Positions 11,801 through 25,400 are shown, counted from the first letter of the stretch. The stretch is 64,000 nucleotides of DNA from Trichaptum fuscoviolaceum (GCA_910574455.1 CAJSYZ010000010.1:896770-960769), one strand, 5' to 3'. Translations and numbers: made by a program. Notes: a model not told the origin generated them from the sequence alone.

Positions 11801-13051
11801 GATCCTCAGAAGGTCATGTATGTAACTCTTCTTTATAATTCGCTGCAAATGCTTTGACTATCTCTTCATCAAGCGAAATTCCAGGGCAGAAAGTGGACAA
11901 AAATGTTCACTTTGACTTGGCGATTGACATAGTCCGAGCGCTTCTCAATAAGGACTTCGATCGTATGCATCCTTTCCTATAGGTCCTTCAACGAGTACTA
12001 ACGTTTCATCAATAGGGGACGACAGGAAAGTTCTGTGCCAACTGCTCAGCAAACTATACATACCAGACGAAGCTGATGACGATAAGATCCGAACGTTGAA
12101 GTTACTGGTGAACAACGTCAAATCTGTGAGACCACACGTCAGGTCTGCGAAACCGATGACTCATTCTGCTTTCAGCGTCGACCTCTTAAAGACACACCAA
12201 GTAACAATGCTTTAACCCGGTTCTCGAATACGATATCCAAGGCCTTTGAAGCACAATTAGAACACTTTAACGAGGATGAATATCGTCAACTTGAGTCTCT
12301 CAAAGATTTGTTTGAGTTCCTTGACAACATCCTGTCCGACGATGAAGAGGAGGAACAGCCCAAACGGGGCTCAAGGAAGAGGTGGGCTGTCATCATGCGT
12401 TGCTCCTTTGCCTTTCATTGATCGTATACCGCAGGCGATCTGAAAGCATCGCGACCACTACGACTGCGACTTCTGCCGATGATGAAGAATACAGGGGTAC
12501 ACCTGAACCTCAGGCTCCCAAGGCTAAACCAAAGAAGAAACCAAAGTTCGTTCTCCTCCTCCCCGTACATCTGTATGCTACTCACTAGAGTGTATCGTAG
12601 GAAACGTCGCATCTCTAAATCTGATGACGAGGAAATTTCGGATCTTGAGAAGACGCCTCCAGCGGCTCCAACACGCACCCTACCAAAGAGAAATGTGTAA
12701 GTGCATGTATGATTTACTCCCTTGAACCTGACTTCACGAAGGTTTTAGTAGGAAGGCCGCTCCGATTATTGAAACTGTACCGGATAGTGAGGAGGAAATA
12801 CCAATGGATGAGGATGGCTTCTCAACAGAGGAGGCAACGCCACCGCCGAAGTTGCGTGCCCGAGACCAGTAAGTTGTCCCTAAGACGTTAAATGTGCCGT
12901 GGAATTTTACTAATCAGTAATGCTTACCAGACGAAGGATTAATGTAAAGAGCCCAGGTGAACTGTCCGGGTTGATTGGAGAACAAAGCTTCGTGGCAGAG
13001 GAGGCTGAAGAAGATGACGGTGAAGTGGATAGTTTGCTTGGCGATCTCTGA
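8867..13051 (+). CDS. YCG1: Condensin subunit CAP-G (Cnd3/Ycg1), copy B
   Basis: This is a second complete CAP-G gene, divergent from copy A. The start is MPARTGGTQVLTLL at 8867; exon 1 runs to 9182 and exon 2 starts at 9240. Conserved blocks follow in the same order as in copy A: LIGEKAFEDLFIDMLLRVLP, DRIVKFVAGYVKFINEK, DDTPASRFVSQLIKYLLRG, TIAQRELVVKAGLQDREQI, VFVEHCILVKDEARIE, MDYADEIGRRKMFALV, SSERDLIRIVVEVIHELRD, and the Cnd3 C-terminal domain (ENGLISLGLCCLIAR, MAINSFRLFLNQL). Aligned blocks are only about half identical to copy A by eye, so this is an old duplication. The tail is long, charged and rich in K/R and E/D with phospho-site-like SDDEE and SDEE patches, ending DSLLGDL. No disabling change was found. 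One copy may be specialised, for example for meiosis, but nothing in the sequence proves that. Confidence 0.9.
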
Positions 13052-13269
13052 AGGACCACACCGTTTAACCGAACGTGATGATTCCTGTGATCTCGTGGTT
13101 GTATTGCGCGATATGAATGTATTTTGTCCTATTGTATACAAGTATACTATACTACCTTACAACTCTGATGTACTACTCTGTTACAGATCGATTAACTCTT
13201 GTACGAGTCCGTCTGCACTAATTGTGCCGTGACCCAAACCCATACCTAACGCATGTCGTGCCCAGACTA

Positions 13270-14862
13270 TTAATGACCAAAAATCGACATTGGTTGGTAA
13301 GGCTCCTCAAGATACTTTATATCCTCGTCAGTTAGCTTAATGTGCACCGACTCTGCGATTTCAATAGTAAGCACACGCCCGCCACAAAATAAAGTCTCCC
13401 TTAGACTCACCAACTAATTCTTCAAGGTTCTTAAGACTGGTCGAACCAACGACCGGTGCAGCCACAGGATCTTTTGTCAATACCCATGCGCAGGCGACTT
13501 GCGCCATGCTGATTCCCCTTTTCTTCGCAATCTCTTCAACGCGCCTCACGATCTCCTTATTGCCTTCTGTGGTTCCATAGCCTGCAATTATGCTTCGTTC
13601 ATGATGAATGTTAGTAAAATGGGATATCATGAATATATTGATTTGAACTCACTCATCGCTGGCACCGCGTTTCGTCTGCTCGCCTAGGGGCCTACATAGG
13701 AAACCTCGAGCGAGAGCAGACCAGGGGATAGAACCAACCCCGAAATGCTTGAGTGTCGGCATCATCTCCCTTTCTTCCTCGCGATAAACAAGCGAGTAAT
13801 GATTTTGCATCGAGATAAATGGTGTTAAATTGTGCGTGATGGCATAATCTGATAGTGGCCAAAGAGAGTGAGTAATAGTGCCAGTGCTAAGAATCCCCTT
13901 CTACACTCACTCTGCATGACATGAACTAAGTAAAAATTAACGCATGAGTAGATATCTTCTAGGCGAATACACGGTCACTCACACTGCCAGGCATAACAGG
14001 AAGACATTCCAATATAACGAACGTATCCGGCCTTGACAACATCGTGTAAAGCTTGCATCTAGGGCATTGCCATCAGTATTCACTTCGCAATTGGTGAAGG
14101 TTTTACATACTGTCTCCTCGATGGGTGTTGATGGGTCAAACCGGTGGCACTGCAAAACATCGATGTAGTCAAGTTGAAGACGTTCTAGACTATGCTTTAC
14201 AGCATCGAAAACATGCTAGTGAAAAGCTCAGCTTCTTCGCCTCAGGGAATGCGTTGGATAAAGCCCTCACCTTTCGGCTAGATCCAATCTGATTCACGTA
14301 TCCATACTCTTCGTGGTTAACCGCGCCACCATAGTACATTTCACTCGGTGTACGGCCTACAACACCGCAGAGCTTGGTCATAACGACAATCTCGTCGCGC
14401 GGGAAATTATACTTTTTGATAGCCTTTCCGAGGACGATCTCTGAGACGCCATTGGAGTACATGTCGGCGGTGTCAAATGTTTGTATTCCAGCATCGTAAC
14501 TAAGAAAAGCAAAGAATTGACATTTTATTGAATCAGTTAGAAGTGCGCAAAAGACAGTTGCGTAAGTGTTGAATGAAGACTCACGCAGCTTTGATGTGCT
14601 TCACTCCCTCCTCTTCTTCGATGATCCAGGGCCTCCACTCTTTCGAGCCGTACGACATACACCCTAGAATAATCCGTGATACTCTGAGACCGGACTTTCC
14701 AAGTTTCACTATTGTGCATTATAAACAATTTCAAAAGGCATTCTTTTATTTTGTTGTGGACATTCCGTACTGACCATATGGCATCGTAGTCCTCTTCGGA
14801 CCAACACGAACACTGACATCGACACCGTGCATGGAATACGTGGCTGGAGCGGGTTGAGACAT
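13270..14862 (-). CDS. Aldo/keto reductase
   Basis: An NADPH-dependent (beta/alpha)8 oxidoreductase that reduces aldehydes or ketones. The start is [18 protein letters not shown] at 14862; coding continues through several introns to a stop at 13270. The catalytic tetrad region is visible: DTADMYSNG (Asp and Tyr), VVMTKL (Lys) and [12 protein letters not shown] (His). The cofactor-end motif is [13 protein letters not shown], and the C-terminal helix includes [14 protein letters not shown]. The layout resembles the YakC/aryl-alcohol dehydrogenase-like group common in fungi, for which substrates are hard to predict. It is convergent with condensin copy B, with 218 bases between the stop codons. 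Some internal exon borders (13.65-14.1 kb) were not fixed. Confidence 0.85.
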
Positions 14863-15581
14863 TATGGAGGTCGTGGTTTGTTTGAGTGATATTTCTTCCT
14901 TGTTCGTTGAAGTTGTGGGGGTTATATAGCTTTCTATCTGTCTCGTTTATCCGTCGTCTTTGTCTGGATCTATGTATCTAGGCCGGTAAGTATAGGTCTG
15001 GGCTGCCTGGAGGTAATGGAATTACTAACCGATAATGACTGGACATCGATCCATCATGACATCATTCGATACTGTCGACTTGAACATTATAAAAATGTCA
15101 ATATGTTTCACCAAGATAATAAAGCCTTCAAGAAGAGATGAGTTGCAGAACGATGGTTGAAGTTAAAGAAAAACAACGGAAGTTCAAGTTGTGTAATGAA
15201 GACAAAATTGTGGCTGTGCTATCGATGATCGGAACCCTCTTGCTTCGACATTTGGCCATGTACCCTCTTGCCTCTATTTTATACACACAAACCGAATGCT
15301 GTCTTTCCTCAACACTCAAGTTTGCGACATCTCGGAAGTAAACTGGAACTTCTCGACGTTATTCTACTAGGAGCTCGGCTTGAACTTGCCGGCGACATCA
15401 AGCAAATGGTTCCGCATCGTCAGCCCGGTGAAGTGGGTGGCTAGCATATGGCCAAGAGGCTAGCACTTCAAAGCCCTAGCATAAAGTCGAGTGGCGCACA
15501 AGGGTAGCTCTTCATGCGATGCCACACCATTGCACATCCTTTCGTTCCTTTATACAATCCGCTCTTTTATCCTAGGCGATT
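14863..15581. other. Intergenic region between divergent genes
   Basis: These 719 bases lie between the aldo/keto reductase start (minus) and the membrane-protein start (plus), so they hold both promoters. Short open frames near 15138-15341 on both strands lack splice context and recognisable content. No motif stands out. Confidence 0.5.
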
Positions 15582-16886
15582 ATGTTCCTCGCCTTCGACC
15601 ACCGCCTGTATGGGCGTGACGCCACAACGACAAGTACAAACTCGACCGACCGACCTCTTGATAATATCTATAACGATAGTAATGACGATGGTGCAACACT
15701 ACACGGTCAGTCTGTGCATTATAACGCAAATTTGAAGGAGAAAATCATAGCCTGTGAGTAAGCTTTGAGAAGTGACCTCTTCGTATTTTGTACTAATTTG
15801 TTTCTTCCCGCATCGCACCTAGTCACTTCAATCGGGGTCTTCTCTGTCGCGTTTGTGATATACCTTTACTTCTTGATCTCACCTATTGTCCGGGCGAAGA
15901 GACAAGCTGCTAGGTCGAAGGCCCTCACCAATTCCTCCAGCTCACCTCTAATAGAGAAGATCGGAATACCTACCCGTGACAGTACCTTCTCGTTTACCTT
16001 CGTTAATAGCACCACACCTGGATCGCCATCGCCTTCTCCGGAGCTTCCTCGTCGTATCGTCTGCAGGGACTCTGTCGGGCTGACCAAAACCAAGAGGACC
16101 GCCAGCATATTCGATATGGAACCGCTTCTGGATAACTTTCCGCTCCCCCCCTCTCAGATGCCAGTGTCTCCTCATCCACGTCCTGATAACGGAGACTCAC
16201 CTCCACATTCTCCCACTACGAAGTTCTCTAGCTTGGAACCGGTCCATCTAGTCCCCGATATTATGCATGCAAATGTGTCGGATGACCTTCCTTTCATTAG
16301 CCTGCCCTCCTTTCAAAAGCTTGCGCCTATGGTCGTGCTCTCAGACTCGCGTGGGTCCATCGGTAGTGGCAGAATTCTGATCTCTCCAACCAAGAAAGGG
16401 CCAAGTTCACGATCATTTCAAACCAATCCGTTCGACGAGCACGCCTCTTTATTGGCTACATTCCCCCCGAAAGAGCAAACCACGGGCCTTCGTCTTCTCG
16501 ATCTGCCAAGAAGGCGAGGACATCTACATCCGGGCATGAGAAACCCACAAATTACTACAACTACAGTCACCCAAACAAAGTCCGCTCCCATATTTCGAGA
16601 TGCGCAGACGAAGAGGCCATCATTCATTCGCAAGTCAACCTCGCACTTGAAGGAGCTTAAACTCAATGGTAACACTGACGCCCCGCTCTACGCCGATCTC
16701 ATCTTGCCAAGCTACTGCCGATCTCAGAGCCAGGCCGATGCGCTCAAACTTCACTCCCATACGATCAGGGACTCTGTCTTCGTACGCGCAGCCAGTTATG
16801 CTCAGAAACTGGTTGGATCGGCGAGCCCGCCGAAGGATAATACCAAGCTGCATTTTGAGATTGTAAAAGGGGACCATGGCGTCTGA
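15582..16886 (+). CDS. Single-pass membrane protein, unknown function
   Basis: Two exons (15582-15753 and 15823-16886, donor GTGAGT, acceptor CACCTAG) give 411 residues. The N-terminus is polar, with several N-x-S/T sites (NST, NDS) and N-rich sequence. It is followed by one strong hydrophobic segment around residues 60-82 (IGVFSVAFVIYLYFLIS) and a basic stop-transfer patch (RAKRQAARSK). This predicts a type I-like or signal-anchored protein with a short outside part and a cytoplasmic tail of about 330 residues. The tail is rich in S, P and T, has SP/TP sites, and shows no domain I recognise. Such architecture is common in agaricomycete proteins with an alpha-helical SKG6-type transmembrane segment, but I cannot assign that family with confidence. 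Confidence 0.7.
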
Positions 16887-17796
16887 GTCTGCCGTGTAGC
16901 GTCTTGTCTTCTTTGACCTCAACGGTACGTTTTCCACATTGTATCAAATAACCTGCGCCCTTTTCAATGCAATGAAGTAGATTACATACAATCTTTCCTC
17001 TATTTTTAGGACTCTCATCATGGCATTTTTGCCATTCCACTCTTTCCCTATTAGTCTGCCTTCTTCCTCTCCGAAGCATGTCTGTAGTGTAGTTCTACTC
17101 CATACCATCTTGTATACATTTAGTGCGTCGGACATCCATCCTTTCGTGCTTCCCCGCGCTATGGAAAGGAGTTTCGAAGCATTGTGTACATACTTACTCC
17201 TGGACGGACCTCCTGCGGAATCCAGTGACCTTAGTCTCATGACGAATGGGAAGCTTGTGCAATTATAGCACAGCGTTTCCTGCTTAGTACCATGCTTTCT
17301 CAGTACTTATAGTCCATTTGCACAGCTGCGTAGCACATTAAACTTCCTTTCCGCGGACTCATAGGGCTTGTTACACAGGATAGCTGAGAAAACTGCATCC
17401 TGTCTCACCTCTCGCGTCATCAGCAGGCGGGAGCAAATCTCCCATTCGTCAGGAGAAGTTCCCACGGGGCGTGCAGTGTGCGCTGTACGTCCAAATCGGG
17501 AAAGAGAGGCGCGCTACGTCAGGGTGCTGCGCCACTCACTCCCACCCATCCCTTGCCACCAACACCCAGCCCGCCCCTTTTAATATTGTCCATCCAATCC
17601 GCAGTTGTAGCTGGTCTACTTTCATCGCCTTCGTTTGCATACCAACTTCTCATATCTTACGACTTTGCATATCCCTCTCTCTACACTATTGCGCCTTGCC
17701 CATCACCCCATCCTCCCCGTGCCTCAAGTTGTCAAACTATTCGCTACTCATTCTTCAGCTTCAAACTATCCAGCCTTCTCGATTACTTTTCGCATT
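16887..17796. other. Intergenic region and pyrimidine-rich leader
   Basis: No coding signal was found on either strand. From about 17575 to 17790 the plus strand is strongly C/T-rich (TATCCCTCTCTCTACACT and similar), typical of the transcription start zone and leader of agaricomycete genes, and it leads into the DUF1769 start. Longer open frames here (17471-17852) overlap the leader and look like by-products of its composition. Confidence 0.5.
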
Positions 17797-19053
17797 ATGC
17801 CTCGCTTACGGGTACTTGCCGGTCCTTCGTACGACGAGATGACAGCGATTGAGCCTAATAACAACAAGGCGTATCCCATCCGTTCGGACTTGTTTGAAGG
17901 CAAAGTCATCGTGCACATCAAGGGATTTTCAGATGAGCAGGGCGTCGTTTCCGAGAGTGATTATTTCCAGAGAGAAGACCGCAGGGATATTACATGGAGT
18001 ATTCAGGTCCAAGGTGAGCTCTCTGGCCCATTGCCCCTCAATTTATATATCTTCGGGATTGCGCTCTATTTGGAGCCTAAGGAAGATGTGGCGCATCGTA
18101 TGGAATGGCGTTGTCATTTCGAGCGGGGCCTCCTCCTCATTAACATATTGACTTTTGGGCCACGCCGCCGGCATATTCGGATCTGCTATTTGTTAAATGT
18201 GAAGGGACTATACATACTGATACTGCGATCATTTCAATGATTATAGGCCGTTTCCTCCAGCCCTACACAGCGGACGATATTATGTTCGGGAATACATTTG
18301 ATCGGGCACTCAAATTACCTTGGGGGACGAGTGCTGCTTTGAAGTTCATGAGGTATGTATAATGTAACACCTTCTCTCCCTCAGACCCAATAACCAAACA
18401 ATAATTCATCAAGATTCATTGATCCTTCCCTTGAACATGATCTCATGTCACAATCCTTCCCATGGGCATTATCTCCAATCATTGCCACGATGCCACACTT
18501 CACGCATACGCCTGTCTCCGAGGGTGCTTTACCACCGCAGTTTCCAGGCACCAAATGCATTGGTGACGATGTCACTCGCCTTCGAATTTCCCGTTCTTCT
18601 CCATCCTTTAATGGCCCGGCGTCCGATGAAAGCGACAGTACATCCTTGAGCTCTGCTGAAAGTGGGAAGAGTCAAAGAGCGAAGAATTCAGGCGGAACGA
18701 CCAAATCAAAATATATGAATTCAAAACAGCGACGAAATTACTTCTCGAAGGCGGACAAACGGAGAGCTGTGACTTTCGGACCCGGTGTACGTATTCGCAC
18801 TGCAATACTCCAAATCTTGCGTTCTCTAACTCTTGTCATCTAGGACGTTATCACAACCGATTTCTGCTATAACTTCATAACGTTTCCCTCGCTGTCGCTT
18901 TGCCTGCCGGGAGGAATCTCGTTTGATCTTACAAAATATTGGGATGGCCAACCTGTGCGCTTCGTCTGCTGTGAACGCGGTCGTGACGGAAGCACTGAAA
19001 GCGTACGCGAATCACGCGTGTTCTGGTGTGTTGCAATTGAGCGTGTGGACTAA
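17797..19053 (+). CDS. DUF1769 family protein (Duc1-like)
   Basis: Four exons (17797-18013, 18247-18352, 18414-18786, 18844-19053) encode about 300 residues starting MPRLRVLAGPSYDEM. The conserved pattern of fungal DUF1769 is present: DLFEGKVIVHIKGF, then YFQREDRRDITWSIQVQGRF, LQPYTADDIMFGNTFDRAL, FMRFIDPSLEHDL, and a C-terminal block with FCYNFITFPSLSL and FDLTKYWDGQPVRFVCC. The best-studied relative I know is fission-yeast Duc1, a cortical protein involved in cytokinesis; a similar role here is inference. A serine-rich insert with phospho-site character lies between the blocks. The gene sits just upstream of the MOR2/PAG1 gene, another cortical morphogenesis factor, on the same strand. Confidence 0.8.
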
Positions 19054-19447
19054 TGGATATTATGCCGCCAGTGCGTGCAAGATCATTTTAAAAAAAGATA
19101 GGGAGTGGGTTGGGGATTTCGCGCATATTACTGTTGAAGGTCTTTTAATTTGTTGAATTTTTTGTACATAATTCTTTCTTTTTGGTTTGTGTCTCACATG
19201 TAGCATAGAAACTGCATTGGAACTTGTCAAATACCAAGGGCCATTTGTCTATAATACTCATTAAATACTCGTTATATACCAGCCTTCGATTGGACATATT
19301 CGGTGTTCAAGTTACCAAAACATCACAGCCACCATCGCGCTTTGGCAAGTTCGCGCGTTGAATGAATACTACATCCTGATCCATGTACTTTCGTCGATTT
19401 AATTCTCTAACCTCATGCATTTTCTCACCGGGCGCTAATGCTGTTAA
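19054..19447. other. Intergenic, terminator and promoter zone
   Basis: The 394 bases between the DUF1769 stop and the MOR2/PAG1 start are AT-rich, with ATTAAATAC near 19261 as a possible polyadenylation region. No gene is seen. Confidence 0.5.
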
Positions 19448-22400
19448 ATGTCATCTCGCACACATACACCGAAAAAGCCTTCTGGGGGAAGACCAAATGT
19501 CCGTCGTCTATTCTCTAAGGACACATTTGCATCACAACGTTCACGAGAAGCAGACGTAACGACTGGTAGGCAAGATGCGACTGGTGAAAAGACTGAGAGG
19601 TCTAGTACGGACACTGGATCGCGCAGGCAATGGATGCCTCTGGACGTCGTGACGGAGAGGGCTTTCGAGGAGAAAAGCAAGCCATGGATGTCGAAGGAGA
19701 TCACGGACTCACCGGCCTCTGCGAGTACTGAAGGGCTGTTGCTTGATTCTCCTGCATCGAAAACGAACAGCTTGCCGGCCTCAGACTCAGATTTCACGCA
19801 AGGCTCGGACTCAGCAGGACCGACGGCTGCTGTGAAACGTAGCAAACCAACTCCTGTGTATGTTCCTCCCCGGGACGAAATGATCTCTCCGCCTCCGTCT
19901 TCGACGCCCCGGGCACGTTGGGCTACCCTCCGACGCGCAGTCATTCCTGCAGCAGCGTCGACGGCATCTATCACCGAGTCGGATACCGCGTCTCGAGTCA
20001 CGTCGCCTGCGCCCAGCTTTCAGTCATTCTCTCAACTGAATCTTCCGGGAGCACGACCATCCACGCCGAAGCCTTCCCGGCTAGCGCGTTTCGGATTCAA
20101 ACATGTCGTAGTAGAGGCTCGGGAGGCAGCAGACGACCTCACTCGGCGGTTTGCAGAAGATATACGAAGGGCTTGTTGGTCGGCGCGGTTTGGAGACCAG
20201 AGGCCGTCTAAGCCGGAACGAGAGCCAACGCAGCCTATACTAGGGTCGGGCTTGCATCTACCGTTCATGTCGTCCGCGTCTTTGCCTCTGACAAGCAACG
20301 CGAGTGCTTCCAGCTTCCATGGACAGAGCGGATCACGACAGCCCCTTCGAAGACCTCCTTCCACCTTGTCTCTTTCTTCGCAGCAGTCTCGGTCCTTCGC
20401 TCTTTCAGGATTACAGGCTGTTATAGTCCGGTATGCGTCTGTTGCAAATAATAAGGAGACGACATATGTTTTCCTCCCCCATGAGAAGGAGGCCTTGTCT
20501 GTTTTACTCATCTCCTTCTTGAGCCAGAGTACTGGTCGTATCGCCGATGAAGAGAGGCGCCTTTCGTTGGAGATATTTGAGACTATAGTCAAGACTTGGA
20601 GAGCCAGGGACGCGGAGGTACGTGGCACTTGCGGTCTAAATGAACTTGAACTGAGAGTCTCTATGTAGACGGAGATTGACCGCTGCATGTGGTGCTGCAG
20701 AGCTGCCATTATGCCCACTTCACCACTTCGTTCTCGAATTCTTCTGAATCTCGAATCTCTGCTTTGTTCTCGTGAAGCAATTCTTACGACCCCGATAGCA
20801 TTCCGGACGATTCTACCTGGACTTGCCTTTCTGGTCCCGTTCTATCACGAAGCATATACACCAGAAGGGGCAAACGACTTGCAGGCAGTATATGACCTCA
20901 TCGAAAAAGTCATGTCTGGAAAGTGTGGTAAACTAGACTTGGAGGACTTGGAGCAGAAGTACCAGGGTTTGGCTCTGAAATCTGACTCAGAAAGTGACTT
21001 ACGGCAAGGAATATGCGTTGAAGGTCTATCTCGCTGTCTTGAGCTGGGGGTGCACGCTCAGCAGCGCACGATGTTGAGTATAGTGGAAGTAAGTTGACTC
21101 TCTGTCGTTGTTTCGGATTTTCTTACGCATCGCCCCGATATTTCAGAAATTTTGGCCTCAGCCTGATGTTACTCGTCAAACGACACCCTTGCGCTCAAAG
21201 ATTCACGTCAACAAGATAGCATCATTCCTTCGATCCGCTTTGAGGTTGTTGCATGATGGCTTAAGTCTCTCGTCGACTCAACCGATTTCTGCTGCGGAAT
21301 CCGGCATCATATTAAGGCTGCTCACGACCCGTATCATACCAGAGATCGCGATTTTGCATATCCAGGAGGGTAGTGGTCTTCAAGATGCGAGGCCGCTGGT
21401 TGTAAAGACTGTACTCGCCTTGATGGGCTGTGGCACCAAGTCGTCCGATGATGCAGATTTCACATTTTCCGACACCATGTTAACTGAAGCAACAGATTTG
21501 TTCCTCAACTGGATGCACAAACCATCATCGGACTGGCAGGGATGTGTGGAGGCTGAGCTAAAGAATTTGGTGAGTTTCAACGTCATAGTAACTCCTGGAT
21601 TACAACTCATAAATAAAACGCAGGCGTCAAGTGCAGATTGGTCTGCAGTTATACCGATAGCAACCAATCTTGTCGACGCTCTCTCCATGGACAGTAGGAA
21701 ACGCGTTGTATCCCTGATTATTCCCCAACTACAAGAGGTAAACCAACTCTCTCCCTCCGATGTCGAAAAGACTATCTTACCAAATGCATTAGCGTCTTGT
21801 GCTTGATCCCCCGCAGATGTCGGAAGCTCTCTCACGACTTTTGACATTATTTGCGCAAATACAGCCACAAATCTTCTTCAAACCGATGTTTCTGTGCGCT
21901 GCTTCTAACAAAGAGGCAGTCATAGCTCAACAATACGCTAAGCTCGTAGCTCTTTCGCAGTATATGCCCCACTTCTGGATCGCAGATGCCGAGATGATGG
22001 GTGTGGTTCTCATGAGCGACCCACTGAGTACGGAAGGAGTTGGAAAAGGCAAAATGAAAGAAGGGCAGATGCCCTCATGGGGGAAGCCTCGCTTTGGCCA
22101 ATTAATGATATTGCTGGAAGTAATACATGCACTCAAAGCAGTGAGGTCTGCGAAGCAAGACGCGAGTTTGGTGTGGACCCTTGTCTTCCACTTTCAGGAC
22201 AAATGAGTCTAACCTGATGACAGGATTCCCAAATTCCGACAGCGAGGATCGGGACTTTCATCACTGCATTAGAGCCCCGTCTCTCCATTATCCTAGACGC
22301 CAGGGTAGGGGTCTAACCTAATTAGATTATACGCTTTGCTGACCAGGTATTTCTAGGAGCAAGTGTCTCTACTTCCACTCTCGCAACGTATGCTCTTAGC

Positions 22401-25400
22401 AACTTTGTTCCTCGAGATGCGTCTGCTCAGCCGAAGTTTGAAATCGTGAGTTATTTCCTATATGCTGTCTTTTAGAGAATGACAGGTCTGGTCAGCGCGA
22501 CGTGGATTAAGTACATAGTTGCTTGGGCCATTCACCATGATTCTGACGACTCGTCAGGGATGTCAAGTAGATGGCCTAAAATTTCTGTCGAGAACAAACA
22601 GGAGATCATTCAGACTTTCAGTAAAGTTCAAATACTATATACTGCTAGCAAAACGCATATCAAGAGAGATAACCATGTACGTTATTCAGATATCGTCTAT
22701 GCCGCTTTGCAATTAACAGTATACTGTATGGACAGTCCATCCCAATGTCGCCTCAACCAGACAGTTCCATATCAAATGTAGACTTGGGGACCGTAGCCAC
22801 TACGATCCAGGCTCGGACGAAAACGTTGGCCGAGTTGCCCAACAATTCGATTGGACCTATCTTCGAACTACTCGTTGCTATGAGCGGTACTATCAAAGCG
22901 GATGACTACTCTCGCTTGGGCCCAGTGGTGTGGAACGAAGGATTGGATAGTGGTGATCCTTTTATCATTATGAATGTAAGCCATCTATATTCGCTCTCAT
23001 CTTGGGGCTTACATCAGACTCCAGGCTTGTTTTCTTTGTATGCAATGCGCCGAAAAAGCATCGAAGACATTCCTAGGAATGGTTTCGTCATACATGCAAA
23101 GGTGCATCAGGTATTACATTATACGACAAGGTTGCTGAAAGTCTGTTTCTTATTTATTCTAGTCCCACTGCCAGTACTCGGCGTCAGGCAGTGCAAAAAC
23201 TTGGTATTTTGCTGACGTGGCGCTTCCAATTGTTGTCCCTGGGTGTCATAACAGATCGAACGTACCGCAGGCCTTTCAAGCTTGCAAGGCCACCTATTTC
23301 GTTTGTTGCTACTGATGTGGGTTCAAGCAACTATGTTCCTAGTGAGGATGCCGAGGACCGATCCGCAAATCCTGGACAGGCCCTTCCGCTTGATTTACGG
23401 CGCCGTTTAACGGAAATAGGGTGGACTGAAGAAGACAAGCCCTTGGACGTCCAATTAGCATGGCTTCGAACGCCCATGTCGCTACTAGGAACTGGGCAGA
23501 TTGATGCTTTATCGACGACTGTCGACGTCGAAAGCGGCTATATGTCTGAACACTCGCCTAGCCCAATTGCCAGCCCAAACACGACACCTTCAAAATCTCA
23601 GTCCCCCGACGGACGATTGTTGCGACGAAATTCTTCTTCAGGCGGGCAGCACGGCGTCAAACGGAGGCCGGTTTTTGTGCAACCTCTGGTTGCTATATTC
23701 TTGCAATTGTCGACGTTGGCTATGGATACGAGCTTTGACGTCGCAGTGCTTGCTCGTGAAACCTTGCTCGATCTCATGAGGGACGATCCAGCTATACTCT
23801 GCAGACCGGTCATTGATATTCTCTCAGAGAATGTTGCAGACCTGGACGTTGCCGTATCCACTCTGCGTACATTCCTCCACATTCGCCGATTTCTTCCCCC
23901 CAGAATGACTCATTACGTATTCAATCATCTTGCCGGCTTCTTGAAATTCCTTGCGAAGGAATCGACAGCGCCTGAGAGTATCCGCTATCTCGCTCATCTT
24001 ACGCCGATCCTTGCCAATATTGCTCCTCAAGTGAGCGAGATGACAGTTCAGGCCATCAGACGAGCAAAAATTGAGATATTCTTATTTCCATCCGGCTCTC
24101 TTTGGTTTCCGGACTTTGCTCCTGCCGGACCTATGTTCCCAAAAGTTATTCCGAAGTTATCCAATCCGTTTCAGCAAGTTCACCCAACTTTAGTCTACAT
24201 GCTCACTATCAGGACGGCTCAAAACCTACTTTTTGTCGAGCTTCTCAAACGATACCCGCAAGATGCACATATTATACGGAAGAACTGGGCTCCGGTCACC
24301 CTTCCTGAAATTCTCAATGAATCACCAGAAACGTTACCGAGACGACCAAGGAGGGCGCCTGAGCGTGTTGGTGATGACGAAATGTTTCGTTTGTCTCTAT
24401 CGTTCTCGCGCAGCCATTTGCTTCTTGTTGCTCAGTTGTTTCGGTCTGTTACGAGACATCTTAACGATCGCGATGAACTGGGCGTTTTTATGGATGGAGT
24501 GAATCGAATCTTGAGGAGGCATAGTGATGACGTCGGGATCGTATCCCATTGTCTCATAGGTGTGTACGCTCAATAGCAAACACGTTTCAAGCATCTGAAT
24601 GTCCGTCTAGTTTATCTGATAGCGAGCACTCGTTATCGTCGGCTTATGTCCTCAGGCGGTGGCTTCAAGCTCTTCTTGCAACCCTTGATCAAGGTATTCT
24701 GCGAAGCGGAGGCCGATGCCAGTATTCGGTCTCTGATCGAATATGCTGTGCATAGGTTTTACGCTGTGCACGAGGAAGTCTTTATCTTCCAAGCACTGGA
24801 CGTAGTGTCGAGTCTAGTTTCGCAGGCCTCTGTTGAGGGTGAATGGGTGGCTAATAGCGCTTATACTCTACTATCGGCGCTTAAAAACAGGCCGGTCCTA
24901 TCTCTAGAAACTGCTGGTATACGCGAGGCCAACAGACCACAGGAAGAGGAGACAGCCCTTGCTATAGCAGCTGATGAAATGCCTCAGATGTTTCTGGCCT
25001 CACTGCGAAAGGAGGCTAATGCTTCCGTCGAAAGCCTCCAAACATCATTCTCGGCCGATGTGTTTGACAATAAAACCTTCAGGCCGGATAACCTCATTCG
25101 CATGTTGCTGACTGTCATCGCGCACGACCCTCTCGTTCGGCGTGCTGAACAATTTCTTCGCTTGTTTCGCTTCCTTGCGCAACTCCTCTACAATGCATCG
25201 GGCGCAGCTCGCAATGTTTTCCGGGACGGCATTGAGGCGTTGGGCTCCATTATCTTGACCAAAGTTGCACCGAAGGTCAGGACAGGAGAAGGTCGAGCAA
25301 ATACAAACGAGAGCACAATTTTGACGTCGGAAGACTCCACAAAACCCTCTTCGCCATGCAACGCCCAGACCATGGTATCGGATTACATTCGCCTCTTTGC

